A DNA stretch of 39,341 nt from Cloacimonetes bacterium SCGC AAA252-N17 (lineage in GTDB: Bacteria > Cloacimonadota > Cloacimonadia > JGIOTU-2): NCBI GenBank assembly GCA_000404785.1, contig ASNI01000022.1, forward strand, positions 1 to 39,341, in the 5' to 3' direction. Made by a program: the position numbers and the translations under genes. Numbering within the stretch: the stretch's first letter is position 1; each line of letters starts with the position of its first letter. Below the pieces are notes generated by a model that worked only from the letters and a program-made list of their open reading frames with translations, made no database searches and was not told where the DNA came from. Below are positions 25,902-34,192 of this stretch, piece after piece.

Positions 25902-26530
25902 ATAACTCAAGTTTAGCAGGAAATATTATAAAAGGTTAAATATGATTTTTTTAAGTAATTTTCATTCCTATGAAACTTGAATAACTAATTACAAATATCT
26001 AATTTCTAATGAAAGTTCAAATTACAAATGGCAAATAAAAAGAGATTCGATTTAGAGGAGAGAAGCCAATGAACATAATTCAATTTTCTAATCAATTGTA
26101 ATAAAATCAAGGAAGAAAAAATTACTTTGACATTTAAGTTTTGACATTTTATTTGTAATTAGAAATTAGGGGTTAGAAATTAATTTAAGTCTAACTTAAA
26201 ATTCAAAGAATATATTATTAAAGGTTAAATATGATTATATTAAGTAATTCCCATCCTTTGGAGCTTGAATAACTAATTCTAAATATCTAATTTCTAATGA
26301 AATTTCAAATGACAAATGACAAATAAAAAGAGATTCGATTTAGACGAGAGAACTGCAAAATTTGGTGAGAATGTTTTCAAAAGCAGTTCTTAAGTTAATA
26401 GATGAAGCAAAAATTACTTTGACATTATAATTTTGACATTTTATTTGTAATTAGAAATTAGGGTTTAGAAATTTATTTAGTAATATACATAAAGGTTAAA
26501 TATGATTATTTTTAGTAATTTCCACTTCCT
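25902..26530. repeat. Tandem MITE-like repeat, two full units and a partial third
   Basis: The word GGTTAAATATGATT recurs at 25934, 26223 and 26494, giving periods of 289 and 271 bases. Each full unit has TAACTAATT..AAATAT, then the left inverted repeat CTAATTTCTAAT, then AAATAAAAAGAGATTCGATT, a variable middle, GACATTTTATTTGTA, and the right inverted repeat ATTAGAAATTAG. The 12-base inverted repeats lie at 25999-26010/26158-26169 and at 26287-26298/26450-26461. The middle of unit 2 holds a hairpin (26349-26356 with 26383-26390). A related lead sequence lies at 36940-37025. No protein frame is seen in this 650-base gap. Probably a non-autonomous element or dispersed repeat. Confidence 0.8.
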
Positions 26531-26552
26531 GCGAAACTTCAGTTGATAAAAT

Positions 26553-27779
26553 ATGAAGAACCTGTTTTTATTGATAATACTGGTCATAATTCTGATTTCA
26601 TGTACGCATCATGAACAGCTCATAGAAATTGAACCGCCTGATCCTTATGATCATGTGTATGGAAAACTCAAGAGTGGGAAATCGCTCTATTCCATTCTTC
26701 TTGATAATGATGTATCCTATCGGGATGCATATAAAATTACAAAAGAGCTTAACACACTTTATGATCTACGCTACTCACATCCAAATGATAATTTCCATCT
26801 TAAAATCGATACTCTCGGTGTAGTTCAAATAATAGAGTATTCACCAAATAAAATTGATAAATATATTGTTGCGAGAGATTCAATTGATAATTTTGAAGTT
26901 TTTCATGAAGAGTTAGTGCTTGAAAAAGACATCCGTCTGCTCACAACCATATTGAAATCATCTTTATATGAAACCCTTATAGATGGTGGATTAGACCCGC
27001 AATTGGTCATGAATTTCAGTGACATTTTCCAGTGGGATATTGATTTTTTCATCGATCCCCGTGAAGGTGATACGTGCTCAATCATATATGAAACTTTTAG
27101 TCATGATGGGGAAATTCTCAAATATGGAAATATTTTAGGAGCTTCATATCGGGGGAAACTCTTTGATCTCACTGCTTATTACTATGATAATGGCGGCAAT
27201 GTGCGCGGATATTACTCAAATGATGGAGAATCCTTCCAAAAAGCATTTCTGCGTTCTCCTCTAAATTACTCTTTCATAAGCTCATATTTTGGAATGCGCC
27301 TGCACCCGATAACAAAGAAAGTATGGCTTCACAATGGAGTGGATTACGCTGCTCCTCGTGGAACACCTGTGGCTAGTTCTGCGGACGGAACAGTAATTCA
27401 CAAGGGTTGGAAGGGAGGACATCCAACGCCAACTGGGAACAATGGAGGTTATGGAAATACCGTCATGATCCGTCATACGAATGGTTTTAAAACGCTTTAT
27501 GGCCACCTGAGTGCCTATGCTAAAAATCTCTATGTCGGCAAGCGAGTGAGTCAAGGAGAAATGATCGGCTATGTGGGCTCAACCGGCTGGTCAACCGGTC
27601 CACACCTGCATTACACAATCTATAAGCACGATAAAGCTATTGATCCTCTCTCTCTGAATAACGCATCGGGTCCTCCTATTCCTGAGCAATCCATGGATGA
27701 ATTTATGGATTCAGTTCACTATATTGACGAGCTCTTTAATAAATCAAAAAAAAATTTTCTCCAATCAATTTTTAGTTAG
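26553..27779 (+). CDS. M23 peptidase lipoprotein (MepM-like)
   Basis: 408 aa. The N-terminus is a lipoprotein signal with lipobox LISC (Cys about residue 17). Residues about 35-110 look like an OapA/LysM-like opacity-type domain (KSGKSLYSILLDNDVSYRDA), as in MepM/YebA proteins. The C-terminal M23 domain (about 250-370) has the zinc ligands HNGVD and HLHY and the loop GMRLHPITKK, so it should be an active peptidoglycan endopeptidase. It starts immediately after the partial third tandem repeat, and no Shine-Dalgarno is visible. Its position between LeuC-like and LeuD-like genes looks like an insertion into an older operon. Confidence 0.9.
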   Translation: MKNLFLLIILVIILISCTHHEQLIEIEPPDPYDHVYGKLKSGKSLYSILLDNDVSYRDAYKITKELNTLYDLRYSHPNDNFHLKIDTLGVVQIIEYSPNKIDKYIVARDSIDNFEVFHEELVLEKDIRLLTTILKSSLYETLIDGGLDPQLVMNFSDIFQWDIDFFIDPREGDTCSIIYETFSHDGEILKYGNILGASYRGKLFDLTAYYYDNGGNVRGYYSNDGESFQKAFLRSPLNYSFISSYFGMRLHPITKKVWLHNGVDYAAPRGTPVASSADGTVIHKGWKGGHPTPTGNNGGYGNTVMIRHTNGFKTLYGHLSAYAKNLYVGKRVSQGEMIGYVGSTGWSTGPHLHYTIYKHDKAIDPLSLNNASGPPIPEQSMDEFMDSVHYIDELFNKSKKNFLQSIFS

Positions 27780-27869
27780 TATGAACAAATTCTGCAAAAA
27801 TAAGCATATAAGGGATTTAATAAGCAAAAAATTTGACAGTTTAAATGGATCGTCACGTCTTTATCCATA

Positions 27870-28388
27870 ATGCAAAAATATTGTACAATAACAGGAAAAA
27901 TTTGGCTGGTACTCGACTGTCAGAACGCTCTGGTTAATGATATTGACACAGATATGATATTTCACAACCAATACCTCGCGATCACAGACATCGATAAAAT
28001 GGGACAATATACTTTTGATAATCTGGAAGGATGGAAGGATTTTGCCACCAAAGCTGAGAAAGGTGATATCGTTATTGCAGGGAAAAATTTTGGTGCAGGT
28101 TCATCACGTCAGCAGGCGGTTGATTGCTTTGCATCTCTTGGTATTCAAGCCATCATCGCAGAATCTTTTGGTGCGATCTATAAAAGGAATGCTATTAATT
28201 CAGGAATGCCAATATTAACTATTACGGATATTGATCTTTCAAAATTATCACAACGGGAAGAGATCACTATTGATCTTGAAAATGGGACGGTTTCCAATCC
28301 ATATATACACATCAAACCATTCTCAAAAGTTCAATTCGATATTTATAAAGCTGGGAATTTATTTGAGTTTGGAAAACAAAATTTATGA
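27870..28388 (+). CDS. Aconitase-superfamily small subunit (LeuD/homoaconitase type)
   Basis: 172 aa swivelling domain partner of the large subunit at 24672. Motifs: NDIDTDMI and GKNFGAGSSRQQAVD (substrate-binding GSSRE/Q type loop), then AESFGAIYKRNAINSGMP. The specificity loop that reads YLRT in isopropylmalate isomerases is YLAI here (35-38), lacking the Arg, so isopropylmalate is not the expected substrate. The start has no strong RBS. The stop overlaps the start of the MNT gene (ATGA). Confidence 0.88.
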   Translation: MQKYCTITGKIWLVLDCQNALVNDIDTDMIFHNQYLAITDIDKMGQYTFDNLEGWKDFATKAEKGDIVIAGKNFGAGSSRQQAVDCFASLGIQAIIAESFGAIYKRNAINSGMPILTITDIDLSKLSQREEITIDLENGTVSNPYIHIKPFSKVQFDIYKAGNLFEFGKQNL

Positions 28389-28705
28389 TTACACAAAAGC
28401 AGATAAACGAAATTATAAAAATTATCGTCAAAGGATACAGGCCTGAGAAGATAATTCTTTTTGGCTCTTATGCTAATAAGAATCCTACAGAAGATAGTGA
28501 CTTAGACCTGCTGCTGGTGAAAGAAAGTAAACTTCCTAGATATAAAAGAGCCAGAGCAGTCCATAGGTTATTTGTTCCATATCCGTGTGCAATGGATATA
28601 ATAGTTTATTCTAAAAGTGAAATAAATAAGTGGAAAGATATAAGAAATTCTTTTGTTTACGATGTATTAAAAAATGGAAAAGTATTGTATGAACGAATTG
28701 GTTAA
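28385..28705 (+). CDS. MNT-domain nucleotidyltransferase (MntA-type antitoxin)
   Basis: 106 aa minimal nucleotidyltransferase. The catalytic motif GSx10DxD is intact (GSYANKNPTEDSDLD), with a further Asp in AMDIIVY. In HEPN-MNT toxin-antitoxin pairs this protein adenylylates the HEPN toxin and silences it. The ATG overlaps the stop of the LeuD-like gene by four bases, and the end overlaps the HEPN frame. Its partner is broken (next entry). Confidence 0.9.
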   Translation: MITQKQINEIIKIIVKGYRPEKIILFGSYANKNPTEDSDLDLLLVKESKLPRYKRARAVHRLFVPYPCAMDIIVYSKSEINKWKDIRNSFVYDVLKNGKVLYERIG

Positions 28706-29076
28706 AGAATGGATTCATAAAGCTGAAAATGATCTTTTAGATGCTGAAAATAATTTAAGATGTCCTCAAATCCCCACTGATACAGTTTGCTTTCATTGCC
28801 AACAAGTTGCCGAAAAATATCTTAAAGCTTATTTGATTTCCCAAGATAAATCTTTCCCTAAAATTCATAATCTGCTTCGTTTAATGGAACTATGCAGAGA
28901 AATTGACCAAGATTTCTCAAAATTGAAAAATAATTTAATAATTCTAAATGATTATGCGGTTGAAATTCGTTATCCGCCAGCTGGCGGATTGGTTTGAACC
29001 AACTGTTGATGATGCAAAAGAAGCATTTTAATTAGCCAAAGAAGTAAAAGAATTTGTATTATTAAAGATAAAATAA
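28689..29076 (+). pseudogene. HEPN-domain protein, frameshifted and with a nonsense codon
   Basis: The intact part (MNELVKEWIHKAENDLLDAE ... CFHCQQVAEKYLKAYLI ... PKIHNLLRL) is a PF05168-type HEPN domain. The open frame ends at 28997 as ...EIRYPPAGGLV. Normal members continue RYPADxxEPT.xDAKEA..LAKE; exactly that text (ADWFEPTVDDAKEAF) appears in another frame from about 28984. A net gain of 7 bases at the perfect palindrome 28972-28989 explains the shift. After F comes an in-frame TAA (29029-29031), then LAKEVKEFVLLKIK to the stop at 29076. Two lesions suggest real decay rather than one sequencing error. A start at ATG 28674 is also possible. Confidence 0.85.
28972..28989. repeat. 18-bp perfect palindrome ATCCGCCAGCTGGCGGAT, copy 1
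   Basis: Perfect palindrome located at the point where the HEPN gene loses its frame. An identical copy lies at 37057-37074 in an intergenic region. GC-rich against an AT-rich background, so it looks like an inserted or expanded repeat word. Confidence 0.85.
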
Positions 29077-29098
29077 CATTCAGAAAGGAGCAACAAAA

Positions 29099-31912
29099 GT
29101 GAAAGTTTGTAGTAAATTTGGACTATTGCTTTTGATGTTAACACTGTTACTTGTGAGTTCTGCATTTGGGGAAATAGTACCCAATAATGAAGCTGTTGAA
29201 GATCTGAAAGTTGAAAATGTTCCTCATGATGACGGTGGAGGTCTCATGCTGAGCTGGAAACCTCTACCCAAAGAAAAACGCATAATTGAATATCGTATTT
29301 ATCGTGGTTATACTCCTGATAGTTTATTCTATATTGGAAAGATTCCTGTGGATGCCAAGATGGGTGTTGCAGCCGATACTATGAAATATGTGGATCAGGG
29401 CTGGACATTTTTCGTTGATGCAACCTCTCGTGCTAAGTTGAAACATGAAAAAGGGCAGAAAAAAGGAACAAAAGGAGCAGAAATTCTCTTCCGAACGGTT
29501 CCGCGTGACATGAAAATTTATGGTCCTATGATGGATCACTATCGCATGCTTATTGTAATCCCTGATAAAGAATATATGTATCACACAAAGATGAGGGAGT
29601 TCACAGATATTGATACTACTGAAGATGGGACTGTTGACACCACATCTACGATTCTTGCAGGAATGAAACTTGAGCAGATTAAGTACATCCTGACAAAGCT
29701 TACTGTTGGCAAAGAATATTATTATGCTATTCAGGCACTTAATATGAACCGTTCTGCTTCTCCTTTATCCGAAATCGCAAGCGGACAAACAACTGATGAT
29801 CCGCCTGAAAAACTGAAAGAATTCTATGCAGTGGCTGTTGCGGATAAAGAGCAAATGCAGTTTGAATGGTCATTGCCTGTTTTTACAGATGACCAAAAAC
29901 AATTTAATATTTACCTTTATGATGAATTTGACGATCAGCATCTGATATATACACGTCCTGATGCCTATCCTTATACACCTCAGACAAATGCAATAGTGCC
30001 TTACGATTCCATTGCAGCACGATTTGAGGCATTTAATTCTGCAAATATGAAATGGTATAGATTCAATATGGGAGAACAGGACAGACAGGATCAGGAAACG
30101 CTTGCAAAAGACGAACCGATTCCTGCTGAGAGCATTAAATCAGCAGACCTGCCCAAACCTCCTGTTTATTTTACTGTAAAAGACCAACCAAATGATAAAG
30201 GCGATCAGCTACAGGTTTTCTTCGATTATCCCTATTATGGTCTTTCTAAGTTAACCTATAACGACGCATTTACCAAACTGACAGTTAACTACTTCATCAG
30301 TGAAAATTCTATGTACGAAGTGACCCGTCTGATCCTTACCATTAATGATACAACAAAAACAGAAAAAACAGAATATGTGCTCGATAATAAACTCGATTTC
30401 AAAGTAAATTGGGATTATACGCAGCCAATGGAGATCAAGGGTACTTTTGTCTGCAAACAAAAGGGACAGGAGCCATTACCGGAAAATTTTGCCATTACTC
30501 ATACCTTCACCTTTGATCCTGTGCTGCAATTGGTTGTAATCGACTATCCACCAAATGAGCAGATGAAAGAATTTCAGGATTATTACTTCCAGGTATACAA
30601 GATAAACCATACGAGTGATGTGTACCGATATGCTAAAGAACTTTCATTTAGAGAACGTGAATACGTTGATAAAGTTTCCTACGAAACAGTTCAATTCCGC
30701 GGAAGACCGCGTTTCTCTCTCGAAGAAAAACGGCTCTACTTCAGTACATATTTAAGCATTGTAAATTATAAAGATCAATATCCGTTCTACACTCAAGCAA
30801 TCTACCTTGATCAACTCAAACAGCAGAATGAAGAGATCAGGGCAGAAATCACGAAACTTCAAAAGGATTTGGAAACTGAAACTGACCCTGAAAAGATTGA
30901 AGAAACGGAGAATCGTATAGCTTTATATACAGATTTTATTGAAGATAAACCTGAAATCGTGAAAGAAGCAAATCAGCTTAAATCTGATAAAGAGCGAATG
31001 AAATTACTCTATAAAACGCACTGCACAAATATACGTTCATTCAAATATTATATCAGGAAGACTGACGGACAAGGACATTTTATTGATACTCCTGTCTATA
31101 TTGCACCAAATGGTGAACAATATATCTTACCAAAACAGAATTGGTTCAACAACGATGAGATAATTACTCTTACTGCAGTGCTTGTATTTGCAGCGCTTGT
31201 GTTTTTCATGATCAAAGCAGCACGAAAAGGTAAGAGATTATATATTAGACCTATTGCTGGTATTCAAGAAATCGATAATGCAATCGGGCGTGCCACAGAA
31301 ATGGGTCGTCCTATCCTCTTTGTTCCCGGATTGAGCGGTATCAGTGATGTTGCTACTCTTGCAGGATTGGCAATTCTCAGTAAAGTTGCTAAGAAAGCAG
31401 CCGAATATGATACAAGAATACTTGTTCCATGCCGTGACTTCATAGTGCTTCCTATTGCTCAGGAAATAGTAAAAGAAGCACATTATGAAGCCGGTCGTCC
31501 TGATACTTACGATAAAAATAGCGTATTCTTTATCACACAGGCACAGTTCGCTTTTGTAGCCGGTGTGAATGGTATAATGATACGTGAAAAAACTGCAACG
31601 AACTTCTATATGGGAATGTTCTGGGCTGAATCACTTCTTATGACAGAAACAGGTAGCGCGACAGGAGCAATACAGATCGCAGGTACTGATGCGGTCAATC
31701 AGTTGCCCTTCTTCATCACAACATGTGACTATACACTTATCGGTGAGGAACTCTATGCAGCAAGCGCCTATCTCTCCAAGCAACCTCTTATCCTCGGTAC
31801 CCTAAAAGCGCAAGACTATATGAAACTTATTATTGTTATTTCTGTGGTTATAGGAACTATCTTATCAACTGTTCACCTTACGTTCTTTATGAACTGGTTT
31901 CCGACTAAATAG
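29099..31912 (+). CDS. Large membrane-anchored protein, FN3-like N-terminus and DUF6754-like C-terminal domain
   Basis: 937 aa; GTG start with AAAGGAG upstream. Signal peptide about 1-24. The outside part begins with a fibronectin III-like domain (LMLSWKPLPKEKRIIEYRIYRG) and further beta domains. A charged coiled coil lies at about 570-645, then a membrane helix at about 688-706. Next come a ~200-residue alpha/beta domain (IRPIAGIQEIDNAIGRATEMG, MGMFWAE, LPFFITT, AASAYL) and a last membrane helix at about 908-927. I recall this domain as DUF6754; that name is from memory and unverified. First gene of a four-gene membrane operon. Function unknown. Confidence 0.85.
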   Translation: MKVCSKFGLLLLMLTLLLVSSAFGEIVPNNEAVEDLKVENVPHDDGGGLMLSWKPLPKEKRIIEYRIYRGYTPDSLFYIGKIPVDAKMGVAADTMKYVDQGWTFFVDATSRAKLKHEKGQKKGTKGAEILFRTVPRDMKIYGPMMDHYRMLIVIPDKEYMYHTKMREFTDIDTTEDGTVDTTSTILAGMKLEQIKYILTKLTVGKEYYYAIQALNMNRSASPLSEIASGQTTDDPPEKLKEFYAVAVADKEQMQFEWSLPVFTDDQKQFNIYLYDEFDDQHLIYTRPDAYPYTPQTNAIVPYDSIAARFEAFNSANMKWYRFNMGEQDRQDQETLAKDEPIPAESIKSADLPKPPVYFTVKDQPNDKGDQLQVFFDYPYYGLSKLTYNDAFTKLTVNYFISENSMYEVTRLILTINDTTKTEKTEYVLDNKLDFKVNWDYTQPMEIKGTFVCKQKGQEPLPENFAITHTFTFDPVLQLVVIDYPPNEQMKEFQDYYFQVYKINHTSDVYRYAKELSFREREYVDKVSYETVQFRGRPRFSLEEKRLYFSTYLSIVNYKDQYPFYTQAIYLDQLKQQNEEIRAEITKLQKDLETETDPEKIEETENRIALYTDFIEDKPEIVKEANQLKSDKERMKLLYKTHCTNIRSFKYYIRKTDGQGHFIDTPVYIAPNGEQYILPKQNWFNNDEIITLTAVLVFAALVFFMIKAARKGKRLYIRPIAGIQEIDNAIGRATEMGRPILFVPGLSGISDVATLAGLAILSKVAKKAAEYDTRILVPCRDFIVLPIAQEIVKEAHYEAGRPDTYDKNSVFFITQAQFAFVAGVNGIMIREKTATNFYMGMFWAESLLMTETGSATGAIQIAGTDAVNQLPFFITTCDYTLIGEELYAASAYLSKQPLILGTLKAQDYMKLIIVISVVIGTILSTVHLTFFMNWFPTK

Positions 31913-31926
31913 AAAGGAGTATCATA

Positions 31927-32550
31927 ATGAAAAGACAAATACCTTTAATGATAGTTTTGATACTTGGCTTACTCTTCGTGGCTCATGTATTTATTCCAAA
32001 CAAGCTCTCTTCGGACTATCTTGACTGGTACATGAAATGGATAAAAGTAATCGGTCCTTTTGCTGTTGTTCTTGGTGTGTTCAGTCTTGTATATGTTCAC
32101 TATAATAAGATCAAACGTAAAGCTCCAAACTGGGGATACAGTATTGTTACACTTTTAGCGTTGGTGGTAACCACTGCGGTTGGATTTATCTGGGGTATCC
32201 AGGAGGGTACTCCATATATGTGGATATTCAAAAATTTCAATGTCCCACTTGGTGCTACTATGTTTTCTCTCCTTGCATTTTATATAGCGTCTGCAGCATA
32301 TAAAGCATTCCGAGCCCGTTCTGTCGAGGCGACTGTGCTTCTTGTTGCAGCAATAATCGTGATGCTGGGACGAGTTTCCATCGGTCAGGCAATTACTCAC
32401 TGGATCCCGGACATTACAGAATGGATCCTCAATGTGCCTAATCTGGCAGCTAAGCGTGGTATTGCGCTTGGTGTAGGACTTGGTATGACTGCAACTTCCC
32501 TAAAGATCATGCTTGGGATCGAGCGTTCATATCTTGGCGGAAAGGATTAA
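31927..32550 (+). CDS. Multi-pass membrane protein, function unknown
   Basis: 207 aa with about six membrane helices (about 5-22, 38-58, 72-90, 100-125, 132-150 and 175-195). AAAGGAG precedes ATG 31927, 14 bases after the 937-aa gene. Ends with LGIERSYLGG. No family recognised. Likely a membrane partner of the two domain-sharing proteins on either side. Confidence 0.8.
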   Translation: MKRQIPLMIVLILGLLFVAHVFIPNKLSSDYLDWYMKWIKVIGPFAVVLGVFSLVYVHYNKIKRKAPNWGYSIVTLLALVVTTAVGFIWGIQEGTPYMWIFKNFNVPLGATMFSLLAFYIASAAYKAFRARSVEATVLLVAAIIVMLGRVSIGQAITHWIPDITEWILNVPNLAAKRGIALGVGLGMTATSLKIMLGIERSYLGGKD

Positions 32551-32559
32551 GGTGGTATT

Positions 32560-33507
32560 ATGAAATTTTCAGATAGAATTCAAAAAGTTGATAGAAGAAT
32601 AATCTATGGAATCCTTTTAATCGCAGTCGTTTTACCTCTTGTTTTTCGTCTCGGATTCAAGACTTATACGACCACACCGGTTGAAAACCTATACCGTCAT
32701 ATTGATGCCGTTGCCGGCAAAGATGATATGGCTATCTTAATGGACTTTACTCATGATCCCGGTGTTCTTCCCGAATTATATCCTATGGATCTGGCAATTC
32801 TCAGACACTGTTTTGAAAGAAATATAAAAGTCTTCACGATCTCCTTCCTTCCGCAGGGAGCAGCTATCATTCAGATGGCTCTTTCTGAATTGAAAGAGGA
32901 TTATCCAAACATCGAAGCAAATATTGATTATTGTAACTTCGGTTTTAAACCATGGAGCACGAAACTTCCTATTATACTTGGCATGGGTGATGATATCGCA
33001 GAAGCTGTTGAAACAAACAGTGAAGGACTCTCCCTTGAGAATCTTCCCATCATGCAGAATGTGAAAAATTATGACAACATCCAGGTGGTCGTAGAAATAT
33101 CAGGTTCTTCGATGGGTCAATTCTGGGTAACCTATGCACGCGCAAAGTTTGGCGTTGATGTCGCAGTTGGTCTTACTGCAGTTATGGCTGCTGATGTGTA
33201 TCCTTTTCTGCAGACAGGTCAGTTCGTTGGTAGTCTTGGCGGACTGAAAGGCGCTGCCGAATATGAACAGCTTGTTGATGTCTTCGCGATGAACGGTACT
33301 GAGTTCAGTAAGAAAAATGCGCGTAATATGGCATGGGTCGAAGCTCAATATGAAGAGCTGCCGGAATTAGCAAAACTCTATAAATATAATAAAGCCCGTA
33401 TCGGCATGGATGCACAGGCAATTGTTCACGTTCTCATCATTTTCTTCATTATTCTTGGTAACATTGGCTACTTCCTCGATAGACGTGCACAGAAAAAAAG
33501 TATGTGA
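32560..33507 (+). CDS. Two-helix membrane protein with a domain shared with the 937-aa protein
   Basis: 315 aa. Membrane helices at about 14-33 and 288-308 enclose an alpha/beta domain. Residues M185-G-x-F-W189, P215-F, T219, G227, A232-A233 and Y235 match M838-G-x-F-W842, P870-F, T874, G882, A887-A888 and Y891 of the 937-aa protein, with P-to-AA spacing identical (17) and W-to-P spacing 26 versus 28. The two therefore seem homologous and share the same helix-domain-helix layout. Starts 9 bases after the previous gene. Function unknown. Confidence 0.82.
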   Translation: MKFSDRIQKVDRRIIYGILLIAVVLPLVFRLGFKTYTTTPVENLYRHIDAVAGKDDMAILMDFTHDPGVLPELYPMDLAILRHCFERNIKVFTISFLPQGAAIIQMALSELKEDYPNIEANIDYCNFGFKPWSTKLPIILGMGDDIAEAVETNSEGLSLENLPIMQNVKNYDNIQVVVEISGSSMGQFWVTYARAKFGVDVAVGLTAVMAADVYPFLQTGQFVGSLGGLKGAAEYEQLVDVFAMNGTEFSKKNARNMAWVEAQYEELPELAKLYKYNKARIGMDAQAIVHVLIIFFIILGNIGYFLDRRAQKKSM

Positions 33508-33521
33508 AATAAGGAGTAAAC

Positions 33522-34121
33522 ATGACTGAAACTATTGGGATCTGGATTGCTGCATTTTTAACACTCTGTATGTTCTCTTTCTTGTATAAGGATAATCCCT
33601 TCTACAAATTTGCAGAGCACCTCTTCGTAGGCGTTTCGATGGGTTATTTTATTCCTTTTACTTACTATAATGCCTTTATTCCGTACGCATACGAACCTTT
33701 GTTCCTCAAAAAGGAATACATTCTTATCATACCCTTTATCATTGGTATCATGTATTGGTTCAGATTTTCTTCAAAATTTAGCTGGGTCAGCCGCTATCCC
33801 ATTGCGTTTGGCATGGGTATGGTAGGTATGTTTGTTCCTATGGGTATGCATGCAAATGTGTTGGTGCAAATGAGGTCAATGATGCTTCCTCTCGACAATA
33901 TCAATATCATTTTGATATTTGTTGGAACGATAAGCATTCTTTTGTATTTCTTCTTTTCCAAAGCCCATGAAGGATTTTACGGAAAATTCACTTCCATTGG
34001 TATCTGGTTCATGATGGTCGGATTCGGTGCCTCCTTCGGCTACACTGTGATGGCGCGAATCTCATTATTAATTGGACGAATACAATTTCTTCTTGGTGAT
34101 TGGTTAGGATTAATTAAATAA
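33522..34121 (+). CDS. Multi-pass membrane protein, function unknown
   Basis: 199 aa, about six membrane helices with Met- and Phe-rich segments (FGMGMVGMFVPMGMHANVL). AAGGAG before ATG 33522, 14 bases after the 315-aa gene. Last gene of the operon; a hairpin terminator follows at 34137. No family recognised. Confidence 0.8.
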   Translation: MTETIGIWIAAFLTLCMFSFLYKDNPFYKFAEHLFVGVSMGYFIPFTYYNAFIPYAYEPLFLKKEYILIIPFIIGIMYWFRFSSKFSWVSRYPIAFGMGMVGMFVPMGMHANVLVQMRSMMLPLDNINIILIFVGTISILLYFFFSKAHEGFYGKFTSIGIWFMMVGFGASFGYTVMARISLLIGRIQFLLGDWLGLIK

Positions 34122-34136
34122 AAATCAAAAGTATAT

Positions 34137-34185
34137 AAAAGCACAAAGATTATGATAGGATGTCATGGCTTTGTGCTTTCTCTTC
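34137..34185 (+). terminator. Terminator-like hairpin after the membrane operon
   Basis: AAAGCACAAAG (34138-34148) pairs perfectly with CTTTGTGCTTT (34169-34179), 20-base loop, followed by the T-rich CTCTTCTTT. It ends the four-gene operon and also argues that the in-frame ATG at 34160, inside the loop, is not the start of the ApbE gene. Confidence 0.7.
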
Positions 34186-34192
34186 TTTGATC

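Noticed and set aside
25902..26530. CRISPR array
   Set aside because: The repeats are ~270-290 bases apart, long and with diverged middles; there are no short regularly spaced repeats and no cas genes.
27833..27869. Promoter at TTGACA upstream of the LeuD-type gene
   Set aside because: No acceptable -10 sequence at 15-19 bases; the hexamer alone is not enough.
28674..28997. HEPN gene as an intact short protein
   Set aside because: The expected C-terminal sequence is present in another frame and carries a further stop codon, so the short frame is a truncation.
34160..34192. Upstream ATG start for the ApbE gene
   Set aside because: It lies in the loop of a terminator hairpin; the ATG at 34193 gives a proper membrane anchor at the N-terminus.
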